64,000 nt of DNA from Egibacteraceae bacterium (GTDB lineage: Bacteria > Actinomycetota > Nitriliruptoria > Euzebyales > Egibacteraceae). Positions 1 to 8,583 of this stretch are shown here, one piece after another (the first letter of the stretch is position 1; each line of letters begins with the position of its first letter). Where the stretch lies: positions 48,583 through 112,582 of the forward strand of contig JAUJMS010000010.1 of the NCBI GenBank assembly GCA_030446745.1, in the 5' to 3' direction. Made by a program: the position numbers and the translations under genes. The notes beneath the pieces were generated by a model, which saw only the letters and a list, made by a program, of their open reading frames with translations, was not told where the DNA came from and did no database searches.

Positions 1-2
1 GA

Positions 3-803
3 GGGCGGCTGCTCGCGTGGCGGGCGGCGCTCGTCGCGGTCGTGTTGGGTGCCGACGCCGCCGGTGCCGTGCTGCCGGCGCCGCCGCTGACCGACGTCGG
101 GGCGTGGGGACAATGGCTCGCTGGCCGTGATCCGGTGCTCGTCGCGTTCGGCGTGCTGCGGCTGGCGGTCCTCGTCGCGGCGTACTACCTGCTCGCGGTG
201 ACCGTCGTCGGCGCCCTGGCGCGGGCGGCACGCTGGCGTCGGGCCGTCGCCGTGGCGGACGTCGTGACACTGCCGGCGGTGCGCCGGCTGCTGTCCACGG
301 CGGTGCACGTCAGCGTCGCCACGGCGACGCTCGTGCCGTCACCCGCGTTCGCGGCGCCGCCGCCGGGCCCACCCCCGCCCCGCCCGGCGGCCACCGCCAC
401 CGCCGACCCGGCCGCAGACACCGCCGGCGAGGACCGGCGCAGCCTGCGGCCGTCGCACCACGACGGGCCGCTGACCGCGGCGGTCGACGCGGCGGTCGAC
501 GCGGCGCGGCGCGGCGCCGCCCAGCGTGACGCGGCGGGGCGCGGCGCGACCGCGCCTGAGCCCGCGCCCCGGTCACACCCGGCGCCGCCGGTCGAGCCGA
601 CTTGGCGGGTACGCCCCGGCGAGTCGTTCTGGACGATCGCCGAGCGGACGGTGCGCCGCGCCGCGGGCGCGGCCGCCACCGACGAGCAGGTCACCGCCTA
701 CTGGCACCAGCTGGTGGAACGCAACCACGCGGCGCTTGCCGACCGCGACAACCCCGACCTCATCTACCCCGGCCAGGTCTTCAACCTGCCGCCGCCGAGG
801 TAG
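3..803 (+). CDS. LysM-domain membrane protein, 5' end cut by window edge
   Basis: The frame is open to the left edge of the window, so the true start lies outside; a GTG at 42 is only the first internal start. The visible protein has a hydrophobic segment right at the edge, a second one about residues 40-65 after the GTG, then a Pro/Ala-rich linker. A C-terminal LysM-like module begins at WRVRPGESFWTIAER and ends PDLIYPGQVFNLP. LysM modules bind peptidoglycan, so a membrane-anchored wall-facing protein is likely. Some actinobacterial relatives carry further regulatory domains, but which architecture this one has cannot be told from the fragment. Confidence 0.75.
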   Translation, partial: GRLLAWRAALVAVVLGADAAGAVLPAPPLTDVGAWGQWLAGRDPVLVAFGVLRLAVLVAAYYLLAVTVVGALARAARWRRAVAVADVVTLPAVRRLLSTAVHVSVATATLVPSPAFAAPPPGPPPPRPAATATADPAADTAGEDRRSLRPSHHDGPLTAAVDAAVDAARRGAAQRDAAGRGATAPEPAPRSHPAPPVEPTWRVRPGESFWTIAERTVRRAAGAAATDEQVTAYWHQLVERNHAALADRDNPDLIYPGQVFNLPPPR

Positions 804-813
804 CCCAGTGGTC

Positions 814-1435
814 ATGCCGGAGCTCGCCGCGTTCGCCGAGGAGGCGCAGGCGGTCGACGCCACGCTCGCGACCGTGCCGACCGTGGCGTGGACGCGACCG
901 GCCCTGGGGTCGTGGGACGTCGCGCAGCTCGTCGCCCACCTGGTGCGAGGCGCCGGGCGCGTCGCCGCCTACCTCGACGAGCCGGTCGACGGGCCGGCGG
1001 TCCACGATCGGGTCAGCTACTGGCGCTACGACCCGGACGCCGTCGCGGCGGACGTCGCGCGTCGTGCGGTGGACGCGGCGGACGGCCGTCGACGCCGAGA
1101 CGCTGCCTGCCCTGTTCACCGAGCAGTGGCGCACCTCCGCGGAGCGTGCCGCCGAGCGCGACCCGGCGACGGTCATGACGTCGATATGGGGCCCGATACG
1201 CCTGGACGACTACCTGTCCACCCGGGTGGTCGAGCTCGTCGTGCACCACCTCGATCTGCGCGCGGCGCTCGACCTGCCGCCGGCGGCGACGCCGGCCGCC
1301 GCCCGGATGACGATGGCGACCCTCGAGGCGCTGCTCGGCGGCCCCCGCCCGCGCAACCTCGGGCGCACGCGGTTCATCCTCGCGGCCACCGGCCGGATCG
1401 ACAGCGACGATCCCCGCCTGCCGGTGCTGCGCTGA
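814..1435 (+). pseudogene. maleylpyruvate-isomerase/DinB-like (TIGR03083 type) protein, frameshifted
   Basis: ATG at 814 (a GTG at 808 is also possible) opens a protein with the family's N-terminal pattern: WTRPALGSWDVAQLVAHLVR, then AAYLDEP. Near 1075-1085 homology moves to the next frame, which reads TAVDAETLPALFTEQW, then SIWGPIRLDDYLSTRVVEL and VVHHLDLRAAL to the TGA at 1433. These are the conserved halves of a four-helix DinB-like fold, a family that includes mycothiol-dependent enzymes. One extra base explains the break. It is either a recent pseudogene or a sequencing error; with the base removed it would be a normal ~206-residue protein. It starts 10 bp after the LysM gene. Confidence 0.7.
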
Positions 1436-1516
1436 GTCGCCCCGCGTTGTCCGCGCGCAACGACCACCGATAGCCTCCGGCGCGTCGGATCCACGTAAAG
1501 AGCAGCGGAGGCGCGA

Positions 1517-2017
1517 ATGCAGTTCGGGCGGTACTTCGAGGACTTCGAGGTCGGCGACGTCTACAAGCACTGGCCCGGCAAGACGATCACGCAGGCCGAG
1601 GACATCCTGTTCTGCGCCATCACGATGAACCAGCACCCACTGCACTCCGACGACAACTACGCCGCCGCGGCGACACCCCACGGCAAGGCGATGGTCGTCG
1701 GCAACCTCGTCTACTCGGTGGTGCTCGGCCAGAGCGTGCCCGACGTGTCGGGGCGTGCGATCGCGAACCTCGAGGTCGAGTCGCTCAAGCACGCGAACCC
1801 GACCTTCCACGGCGACACGATCTACTCGGAGACGACCGTCGTCGACAAGCGGGCGTCGCGGTCCAAGCCCGACCGCGGCGTCGTCACGGTCGAGACGATC
1901 GGTTACAAGCAGGACGGCACCGTCGTGTGCGAGTTCCGCCGCAAGGTGTTGGTGCCGACCCGCGCCGGCGCCGGCGACGAGCACCCCGGCCGACCCCAGC
2001 CCCGCCGCGACGCGTAG
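1517..2017 (+). CDS. MaoC-family (hot-dog fold) dehydratase
   Basis: This 166-residue protein starts at ATG 1517 behind a clear GGAGG. It opens with GRYFEDFEVGDVYKHWPGKT, followed by ITQAEDILFCAITMNQHPLH, which holds the Asn/His cluster typical of MaoC-type enoyl-CoA hydratases. HGKAMVVGNLVYS and the closing EFRRKVLVP are also family-like. The family hydrates 2-enoyl-CoA or related CoA thioesters in the cytosol; the pattern resembles the mesaconyl-CoA hydratase-like branch, but the exact substrate cannot be read from sequence. No partner CoA enzymes lie next to it, so the pathway is open. The C-terminal tail is Pro/Arg-rich and not conserved. Confidence 0.85.
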   Translation: MQFGRYFEDFEVGDVYKHWPGKTITQAEDILFCAITMNQHPLHSDDNYAAAATPHGKAMVVGNLVYSVVLGQSVPDVSGRAIANLEVESLKHANPTFHGDTIYSETTVVDKRASRSKPDRGVVTVETIGYKQDGTVVCEFRRKVLVPTRAGAGDEHPGRPQPRRDA

Positions 2018-2134
2018 CTCCTGCTCGCCGGCGTCGAGGCGGCGAGAAGATCCTCGTCGCGCGTCGCGGGAGGTGGTGGCTCGGTTGGTGCGGGCGGTCA
2101 CGGCGGCGCGCCTCGGTGCGCGGCGCCAGTCGGT

Positions 2135-2944
2135 TCAGCCCGTCGGCGGCGGGTCGACGCGCCCGTTGACGACGCGCCAGACGCCGAGGTCGCGGATCGC
2201 CGCGTCAGCATCGACGTGCGTGCGCGTGCCCGCGACGATCGCGAGCGCCGCACGACCCGTCGAACGGACGACCGTTGCCCTGCGCGCGGCGCGCTCCACG
2301 TCATGCGCGTCGATGGTGTGGGACACCTCGGCGACGAGCCACACCTCCTCGCCGTCACGGCGTCCGCGCGCGACGACGTCGGCCAAGCGAACCTCGTCGG
2401 CGTCGTCCTCGGTGATCTGGCCAGCCTTCACCGCGGCGCCCACGAAATCCTGGATCTCGTCCGGACTCAGCGCGTGGATGCTCTTGGCGATGCGCTGGAA
2501 GTAGGCGTAGGCGCGGTTGCGATAGCGCTCCTCGAGCACCCATCCCTCGAGCCAGCCCACACGGTCCGACAGGTGTCCGACCGCCTTGACGAGGGCCGCG
2601 ATGTCCTTCGTGTTCTGCTCCTGGAGCCTGAGGATCCCCACCATGGTGTCCTGCAGCTGCGCGAGTGTGGCCTGCTGCTGCGCGAGTGTGGCCTGCTGCT
2701 GCTCGAGTGTGGCCTGCTGCTGCTCGAGCATCGCTTGCTGCCCCGCCATGGTGGCCTGGTGCTGCGCGAGCGTTCCTGCCATCTCTCGCAGCGTGGCGCG
2801 CACGTCGTCGAGACCGCGCTCGAGGTGCTGGACGACCGGTGGCAGCGTCAGCAGGTCGTCGGTGAGCACCGCTCGCCGAAGCTCGTCCCGGACCTTCGGG
2901 TCGTGCCGGACAGCGGCGAGGAGCGCATCGATGTCGTACGCCAT
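2135..2944 (-). CDS. coiled-coil protein with degenerate PD-(D/E)XK-like C-terminal domain
   Basis: The 269-residue protein starts at ATG 2944, with GGGAGGG just upstream. Residues about 55-110 are a coiled coil built from near-identical heptads of the LEQQQAT/LAQQQAT type. The C-terminal ~110 residues (DADEVRLADVVARG, then EEVWLVAEVSHTIDAHDVER) look like the endonuclease-fold domain attached to coiled coils in DUF3782-like proteins. The usual E-x-K of the active site reads E-V-S here, so catalysis is doubtful. Such proteins are common in cyanobacteria and actinomycetes and have no assigned role. It stands alone between a MaoC gene and an SLH fragment. The coil length is probably variable because it is encoded by 21-bp tandem repeats. 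Confidence 0.75.
   Translation of the reverse strand: MAYDIDALLAAVRHDPKVRDELRRAVLTDDLLTLPPVVQHLERGLDDVRATLREMAGTLAQHQATMAGQQAMLEQQQATLEQQQATLAQQQATLAQLQDTMVGILRLQEQNTKDIAALVKAVGHLSDRVGWLEGWVLEERYRNRAYAYFQRIAKSIHALSPDEIQDFVGAAVKAGQITEDDADEVRLADVVARGRRDGEEVWLVAEVSHTIDAHDVERAARRATVVRSTGRAALAIVAGTRTHVDADAAIRDLGVWRVVNGRVDPPPTG
2640..2765 (-). repeat. 21-bp tandem repeat, six units, in frame
   Basis: Six consecutive 21-base units lie inside the coiled-coil gene. The units at 2661-2681 and 2682-2702 are identical and 2703-2723 differs by one base; the outer units are more diverged. Each unit encodes one heptad, so gain or loss of units lengthens or shortens the coil without breaking the frame. This is a coding minisatellite, not a CRISPR. 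Confidence 0.9.
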
Positions 2945-3012
2945 GGGATCCCTCCCGCGGCCAGCGTAACGCGGTGGACGAAGGCTTCGCCGTCCGGGAT
3001 GCGGCGGGTTCG

Positions 3013-3207
3013 CTAGCGGCGGCGGGCGCGGTCGAGGAACGCCGTCATCTGCCCGCGGGTCACCTCGGCCTTCGGGCAGAACCGGTCGTCGGCCCAACCC
3101 GATGTGATGCCGGTCGCGGCGACCGCAGCGATGGCGCGGCTGGGCGGGTCGTCACGGTCGACGTCGCGAAAGCCCGCCGGTGTGGCCGGCGCTGCCGGCG
3201 CGGGCAA
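3013..3207 (-). pseudogene. orphan S-layer homology (SLH) domain fragment
   Basis: The frame encodes 64 residues that match a single actinobacterial SLH repeat: FRDVDRDDPPSRAIAAVAAT, GITSGWADDRFCPKAEVTRG, QMTAFLDRA. SLH repeats normally occur in sets of three at the end of secreted wall-bound proteins. Here there is one repeat, no signal peptide and no enzymatic partner, so it is best read as the 3' remnant of a larger secreted protein. The neighbouring M23 peptidase runs in the same direction upstream and may mark the same old surface locus. A functional mini-protein is unlikely. Confidence 0.6.
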
Positions 3208-3261
3208 TGCGGTTGATTGCGGCGCGGTGCGGCGATCGGGCGATGTCGCGGAACTCGTCGG

Positions 3262-3921
3262 TCACCGCGGGAAGAGCTGTCCCGGGTAGTCGCCGCGCCG
3301 TTCTGCGGCCCGCAGCGAGTAATAGGGGTTGATCCGCTCGGGGTCATAGCCGTCGAGTTGGATTCGTGGGTCGTCGAGTTCGGGATCCTCAATCTCGAAG
3401 TGCAGGTGCGGCGCGGTCGCCTCCGCGTTGCCGGAGTCGCCGACCCAGCCGAGTAGCTGGCCGCGCACCACCTCAGAGCCTTGCTCCAGACCCTTGGCGT
3501 AGGCGTGCTCCGGTCCGCCCTTGCCGTCGTCGGTGCCCGGCGTGTCGTTGTTGAGGTGGACGTAGCTGTAGCGCCGGCCGTTCTTGGCGCACACCGTGAT
3601 CATGTAGCCGTACGACGGCATCGGCCCGTCGATGCCGGGGATCCAGCAGATCGTGCCGCGCTTCGCGGCGTGGACCTTCTGGCCCTTCTTCGCCATCACG
3701 TCGGTAGCCTGGTGCACCCGCCCGCCGCCGCGCGGCGCGTGGTACGTGTCGATGTAATCCGTCGGCCCCGCGACGGGGAAGGTGAGGCGGATGACCTGCT
3801 CGTAGCCAACGCGGTGCGCGGCGCCGGCGGGCCCGGCGACCGCGGTCAACAGCGCGACGGAGACGGCGGCGGCGAACAGTGCGCGCCCGCGGGCGCGCCA
3901 GCGCGAAAAGACGACAGGCAT
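3262..3921 (-). CDS. secreted M23-family peptidase
   Basis: This 219-residue protein starts at ATG 3921 with a basic N-terminus and a hydrophobic core ending in GPAGAA (signal peptide, about residues 1-35). The LytM/M23 zinc ligands are visible as H70-x3-D74 (RVHQATD) and H172-x-H174 (APHLHFE). The region between includes GDSGNAEATAPHLHFE, typical of the family. M23 enzymes cut peptide cross-links in peptidoglycan outside the membrane. The usual C-terminal wall-binding repeats are absent. It lies downstream of a wrbA relic and upstream of the SLH fragment on the same strand; no operon partner is evident. Confidence 0.85.
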   Translation of the reverse strand: MPVVFSRWRARGRALFAAAVSVALLTAVAGPAGAAHRVGYEQVIRLTFPVAGPTDYIDTYHAPRGGGRVHQATDVMAKKGQKVHAAKRGTICWIPGIDGPMPSYGYMITVCAKNGRRYSYVHLNNDTPGTDDGKGGPEHAYAKGLEQGSEVVRGQLLGWVGDSGNAEATAPHLHFEIEDPELDDPRIQLDGYDPERINPYYSLRAAERRGDYPGQLFPR

Positions 3922-3989
3922 AGCGCCAGTGTCGACCCTCGCGGCCAGCGCCCTTAGTGGCCGCCCGGACACCCCCGGGCGCCTGGGGT

Positions 3990-4199
3990 TCAAGCGGCCT
4001 GGACCGACAACTTCTCCGCAATCGTGTGGAACCAGGCGCCGTACTCCCGCGCGATGGTGATCTCGTCGTCGGACAGCCCCGGTTTGTCGCCGCCGCTGGA
4101 CGTGAGGTGTCCTGGCCCGTACGGGTTGCCACCGGTCCGGCTCGAGCCGATCGCCTGGATGCCGTGGCCCGCCGGCACGATGGCCTCCCTTGGTGGCAC
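3990..4199 (-). pseudogene. C-terminal relic of a WrbA/flavodoxin-type NAD(P)H oxidoreductase
   Basis: About 60 residues match the C-terminal end of WrbA-like flavoproteins: GSSRTGGNPYGPGHLTSSGG, then GLSDDEITIAREYGAWFHTI. This is the loop after the flavin site plus the last helix. Nothing upstream on the minus strand (4200-4300) resembles the FMN-binding N-terminal half in any frame. The gene has therefore lost about two thirds of its length. A full-length flavodoxin-like reductase is present elsewhere (11538-12209), so function may have been retained there. Confidence 0.55.
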
Positions 4200-4260
4200 G
4201 CGAAGATGGACATCGTCAAAATCGTGGACTCGCGACCGCCGTGGATCGTCGACGCCCCGG

Positions 4261-5085
4261 TCATTCCGAACCGCGCCCCGCCGTCGCCGCGTTGAGGCTT
4301 CCCGACCGGAAACCGTGGAGGTCCAGCGTCACGTAGGTCCAACCGAGCGCGACCAGCTCGTCGCACAGCTCCGTCGCGGCAGCGAGCACCGCCGGCATCG
4401 CGGCAGGCGACACCTCGACGCGCGCCAGCTCGCCGTGGTCACGTACCCGCAGGTCCACGCGCGGGCCGAGCCGTTCGCGCAGCCGGCGCTCGGCCATCTC
4501 GATGCGGCCCAGCCGCCGCGGGGTGACCTCCAGCCCGTACACCACGCGGCTCGCGAGACACGCCGCCGCCGGCTTGTCCCAGGTCGGCAGCCCGCGCGCA
4601 CGCGCCAGCGCGCGCACGTCGGTCTTGGTCAGGGCGGCGTCGGCCAACGGCGTGACGACGCCACGCAGCGCGGCGGCGCGCTGGCCGGGGCGGTGGTCGC
4701 CGAGGTCGTCGACGATCGTGCCGACCGCGACCGTCGCGCCGCCCAGCCGGGCGCGCAGCGGCTCGAGCGCGTCGAACAATGCCGTCTTGCAGTGAAAGCA
4801 GCGGTCGCGGTCGTTGCGCCGGTACGCCGCGCGCTGCGCCTCGTCGGTCGCGACCTCGACGTGACGCACCCCCAGCGAGGCGGCGAGGTCGCGCGCCGCC
4901 GAGAGCTCCTCGGCCGGCAGCGACGGACTGACGGCCGTCGCGGCGGTGACGCGCGGGCCCAGGACGTCGACCGCGACGGCGAGCAGGAACGACGAGTCCA
5001 CGCCGCCCGAGTAGGCGACCACGAGGTCGTCGTAACTGGCGAGCAGCGCGGTCAGACGCCGCTGCTTCGCGTTGGCGGTCAGCAT
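4261..5085 (-). CDS. larE: ATP-dependent sacrificial sulfur transferase LarE
   Basis: This 274-residue protein starts at ATG 5085. It has the PP-loop AYSGGVDSS (about residues 25-32), NDRDRCFHCK with C96 and C99, and KPAAACLASR with C176, then VEVTPR-type C-terminal segments of the LarE family. LarE adenylates and thiolates the nickel-pincer nucleotide precursor of lactate racemase and related enzymes. Having three cysteines fits the subgroup proposed to carry a [4Fe-4S] cluster rather than the single sacrificial cysteine; that assignment is inference. No larB or larC lies in the window. It follows the two GTPases on the same strand after 167 bp. Confidence 0.85.
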   Translation of the reverse strand: MLTANAKQRRLTALLASYDDLVVAYSGGVDSSFLLAVAVDVLGPRVTAATAVSPSLPAEELSAARDLAASLGVRHVEVATDEAQRAAYRRNDRDRCFHCKTALFDALEPLRARLGGATVAVGTIVDDLGDHRPGQRAAALRGVVTPLADAALTKTDVRALARARGLPTWDKPAAACLASRVVYGLEVTPRRLGRIEMAERRLRERLGPRVDLRVRDHGELARVEVSPAAMPAVLAAATELCDELVALGWTYVTLDLHGFRSGSLNAATAGRGSE

Positions 5086-5252
5086 GGCGGCAGTGTGCCA
5101 CCACACGCTGAGACGTCGGCCGGGCGTCAGTCGTCTCGCACGGCGACCCGCACGCCGCGCCTTGTCACCGACGGCACCGTTTCCGCAACGCCCGTGACAA
5201 GGCCCGGCGGGGCGCAGCAGTCGCGGGGGCTGCCCCGCGTCAGCCGCCCGCC

Positions 5253-6812
5253 TCAGCCGCCGGCGTCGGCCAGCGCCGGGGCGAGCCGGTCGTGGGCGGC
5301 GAGTTCGCGGCGCTGCGGGGCGAGAGCCCGTTCCTCGGCGGCGGTCGCGACCGCGGCGCGCAACCGGCGCAGCACCCGGGCGCGGTGGCGCCGCGCCCCG
5401 ACGGCCGCCAGCCGCCGGCGCAGCGCCGCGGTGACGAGCAGCGCGAGCGCCCCGCCGAGCGCGAGCAGCGTCGGCCACGGCACCTGCCCGACCCTCGGGG
5501 TCGGCGGCGCCGGGAGCTGCAGCCACGCGACGGCACCCAGCGCGCACAACCACACGACGCCGACCAGGGTCGCGGCCTCGAACGCCGTGCCGACGACGGC
5601 GAACACCCGCCACCACAGCCGCGGCCGGACGTCGTGGACGGCGACGCGGTCCAGCGCCTTCGCGACGGCGAGCGGGAGCTCGTCGGCGAGCCCGCGCCCC
5701 GCCGCGGCCAGCCGCGCCGGCCACGGGTGCGGCAGCCGCCGCGCCACCGTGTCGACCAGCTCGAGCACCGCGTGTCGCACGGCGACGGGCGACACTTCGA
5801 CGCCGGTCGGCAGCGGGGTACGCAGGCGCCGCAGTGGGGCGCGCAGCTGCCGAAAGCGTCGCAGCACCCGCGCGGTGAGCAGGGGGCGCCCCGTGTCGTT
5901 GGCGTCGTCGCGGTAGCTGCGCGCCCCGGCGTCGGCGAGCGCCTCGACGCCGGCGGCGGTGGCCAGCGCCGCGGCGAGGCGGTCGGCGTCGAGCGACACG
6001 CGGCGGTCGTCACCGACCTGTTCGCGCAGCGCCGCGGCGACGCGGCATACGTCGGCGGTGATGCGCTCGGCGACCGCGCGCCGTTCGCGCACGAATCGGG
6101 CGATCAGCGCCCGCAGCTCGGCGATCCCCTCGCCGGTGCGCGCGGACGTCGCGAGCAGCGTCGCCTTGCGCAGTCCCGCGCCGGCGAGCAGCCGCGCGAG
6201 GTCGTCGCGGACCGCGCGCCGCGCGCCCGCGTCGAGCTCGTCGGTGCGGTTGAGCACCACGACGACGACGCGCGCGTGCTGTGCCAGCTGGCGCAGGTAG
6301 CCGTCGTGCAGCGCCCGCTGCGCGTACTTCAGCGGGTCGACGACCCACACGAGCACGTCGACGCGCGCGACGAAGCGGTCGACGGTGATCCGGTGGTCCG
6401 GCGCGACGGAGTCGTGGTCGGGGAGGTCGAGCAGCACCAGACCCTCGGGCGCGTCGGGCCCTGCCGCGGCGACGTGGCGGCGGCGCACGCCGAGCCAGTC
6501 GAGCACCGCGGTGGTCGCGGCCGGGTCGCCGACCGCCCAACTGGTGACCTCGGCCGTCACGGGGCGGACCGCGCCGACGCGCGACAGCGGCGCCCCGGCG
6601 AGCGTGTTGAACAGCGACGACTTGCCGCTGCCGGTGCCGCCGGCGAGCGCGACGACGACCGCCTGGGCGCCGCGCGCGAGGCGTTCGCGCGCCGTGTCGG
6701 TGACGGCGCGCGCCTCGGCGACCAGCGCGTCGTCGAGCCGGTCCTGCGCGAGGGCGACGACCTCGTCGAGTGCGGTCAGCCGCCCGGCGAGGTCGAGCCG
6801 GCCGTCAGCCAC
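5253..6812 (-). CDS. dynamin-like/YfjP-type GTPase, second of a pair
   Basis: The protein has 519 residues. Its P-loop is GGTGSGKSS (58-66), G3 is DLPDHDS (129-135) and G4 is NRTD (188-191), so the GTPase core is complete. A helical region follows, then two hydrophobic segments (about 400-470) separated by a short Pro-rich loop, then a basic tail. The layout matches actinobacterial membrane-associated dynamin-like or YfjP GTPases. Its start overlaps the end of the upstream GTPase by 8 bp, so the two are translated together and probably act as a heteromeric pair at the membrane. The cellular task (septation, membrane repair or stress) is not shown by the sequence. Confidence 0.8.
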   Translation of the reverse strand: MADGRLDLAGRLTALDEVVALAQDRLDDALVAEARAVTDTARERLARGAQAVVVALAGGTGSGKSSLFNTLAGAPLSRVGAVRPVTAEVTSWAVGDPAATTAVLDWLGVRRRHVAAAGPDAPEGLVLLDLPDHDSVAPDHRITVDRFVARVDVLVWVVDPLKYAQRALHDGYLRQLAQHARVVVVVLNRTDELDAGARRAVRDDLARLLAGAGLRKATLLATSARTGEGIAELRALIARFVRERRAVAERITADVCRVAAALREQVGDDRRVSLDADRLAAALATAAGVEALADAGARSYRDDANDTGRPLLTARVLRRFRQLRAPLRRLRTPLPTGVEVSPVAVRHAVLELVDTVARRLPHPWPARLAAAGRGLADELPLAVAKALDRVAVHDVRPRLWWRVFAVVGTAFEAATLVGVVWLCALGAVAWLQLPAPPTPRVGQVPWPTLLALGGALALLVTAALRRRLAAVGARRHRARVLRRLRAAVATAAEERALAPQRRELAAHDRLAPALADAGG

Positions 6813-8541
6813 CGGCGCTGCGGGCGGCGACGAGCCGGTCGCAGGCGGCCTCGAGCGCCGCCGCCTCGTCCGGGTCGGGCGTCACATCGGCCAGCGCCGC
6901 GGTGAACCGCGCTCGCTCCTCGGTGGCGAGATCGGCGAACCGTGCGAGCAGATCCTGGCGCGCCTCGGCGACCAGGGCGCGAAGGTTGGCCTCGCCGAGC
7001 AGCTTCACGAGCAGGCCCTGGTTCGCGGCACCGGCCGCCGCGGCGATGCCGACCTCCGCGCCGGTGATCCCGGCCGACGCCATCGCGAGCAGGATCGCCG
7101 AGGTCGCCGCGACGCTGACGACCGACGAGACGACCCGCGCCTGCAGGCGTCGAGACGCTCCCGCCGACGCGACGAGGTCGGCGACGTGGCGCTGCCAGTC
7201 GCGCACGGCCGTCTCGGCGCGGTCATCCAGCCCGTCGCTGCGCCGCGGCGCGACGCCGGCGTCGGCGACCAGCCGCCGCCCAGCGGGCGTGGCTGCCCAG
7301 CGGGCGACGACCTCGGCGGCGGCGAGGTCGGCGAGCTGCCCGATGAGCCCCGCGACGGTGTCGGCGACCTCGACGCGGACCTGACGCTCCAGGCGCTGTT
7401 CCTCGCCGACGCCGACGTTGGCGAGCAGCGACTTCACCCACGCGCGCGCCTGGCCGGTCGCGGCCTCGGTCAGCTTCAGCGCACGACCGGCGCCGACGAA
7501 GCGGTCCCAGCGGGCGACGACCTCCTGGCGCAGCGGCAGCCCCTCGTCGAGCGCGGCGGCGAACTGTCGGCGGGCGTCGTCGTACGCGGCGTCGACGTCG
7601 CCGGCCAGGGCCGCGGTCAGCCGCGCCTCGTCGTCGAGCGCCTCGATGAGCGTGCCGACCTCACCGGGCACCGCGTCGAGCGCCCCGCGCAGCGTCTGCA
7701 GGCGGTGCGCGCGGCGCGCCGCGGCATCGCCGAGCGACGCGAGCCAGCCGCGCAGCTCCGTCGCGACGGTGCCCGGCAGCCGCCCGTGGCTGATGGTGGT
7801 CACCGGCACGGTGAACAGGCGGACCGCGTCGAGGCCCTCGGCGGCGAGCTTGCCGCGGAAGTCCGCTGTCACCTCGGCGACGTCGGCGTCGTGGACCTGC
7901 GTCAGCACAACCGCCAGCGCGGTGCGCCGGGCCCGCGCGCGGCGCAGGTAACGCATCGACTCCTCGTCGGCGTACTTGCCGGCGGTGGTGAACCACAGCC
8001 ACAGGTCCGCGGCGTCGAGCAGCTGGTCGGCCAGGGCGCGGTTGGCGCTGCTGACCGAGTCGACGTCGGGCGCGTCGACGACGGCCAGGCCCGGGGGGAT
8101 GGCGGCGCTGCGCACGAGCCGCAGCTCGTCGCTGCTGTCCCCGCCGGCGGCCGGGGCGTCGCCCTCGACGCGCGGCAGCGCCGGCAGGACCCGGTCGCCG
8201 GCAAACCACTCGACGTCGCCGGGATGGCACACCAGCGCCGGCGCGAACGTCGTCGGCCGCAGCGGTCCGGTGGCGAGCAGCTCCTTGCCGACCAGCGTGT
8301 TGACGAACGTCGACTTGCCGGCGCCGGTGACGCCGCCGGCGACGACGAGCAGCGGTGCGTCCAGGTCGCGCAGCCGCGCGGCGTGGCCGTCGAGGTCGCG
8401 CGCGAGCCGGTCGCGCGCGGCGACGCGCTCGGCCCGCGCGGGGTGGTCCAAGGCGAAGGTGGTTCGCGCGACGGCGGCGCGCAGCTCTTCCAACGCCTGG
8501 GGCAGTCCGGCGGTGGCCACGCTCGCGTCGGTCGATGTCAC
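6805..8541 (-). CDS. dynamin-like GTPase, first of a pair
   Basis: The protein has 578 residues and a GTG start. Its P-loop is GGVTGAGKST (69-78), the switch II motif is DAPDVDS (156-162), and LTQVHDADV sits where the N/TKxD base-specificity motif belongs, so G4 is not canonical. The C-terminal half is a long helical region with a glycine/alanine-rich hydrophobic stretch near residues 480-520. This asymmetric pair (one clean G4, one variant) resembles bacterial dynamin pairs in streptomycetes and other actinomycetes. It lies 42 bp after the sulfur-carrier gene and is probably part of the thrC transcript. Confidence 0.8.
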   Translation of the reverse strand: MTSTDASVATAGLPQALEELRAAVARTTFALDHPARAERVAARDRLARDLDGHAARLRDLDAPLLVVAGGVTGAGKSTFVNTLVGKELLATGPLRPTTFAPALVCHPGDVEWFAGDRVLPALPRVEGDAPAAGGDSSDELRLVRSAAIPPGLAVVDAPDVDSVSSANRALADQLLDAADLWLWFTTAGKYADEESMRYLRRARARRTALAVVLTQVHDADVAEVTADFRGKLAAEGLDAVRLFTVPVTTISHGRLPGTVATELRGWLASLGDAAARRAHRLQTLRGALDAVPGEVGTLIEALDDEARLTAALAGDVDAAYDDARRQFAAALDEGLPLRQEVVARWDRFVGAGRALKLTEAATGQARAWVKSLLANVGVGEEQRLERQVRVEVADTVAGLIGQLADLAAAEVVARWAATPAGRRLVADAGVAPRRSDGLDDRAETAVRDWQRHVADLVASAGASRRLQARVVSSVVSVAATSAILLAMASAGITGAEVGIAAAAGAANQGLLVKLLGEANLRALVAEARQDLLARFADLATEERARFTAALADVTPDPDEAAALEAACDRLVAARSAGG

Positions 8542-8583
8542 GGGCTGGATGTACCCACCCGGCGCCCCGTCGCCGCGCGCGCG

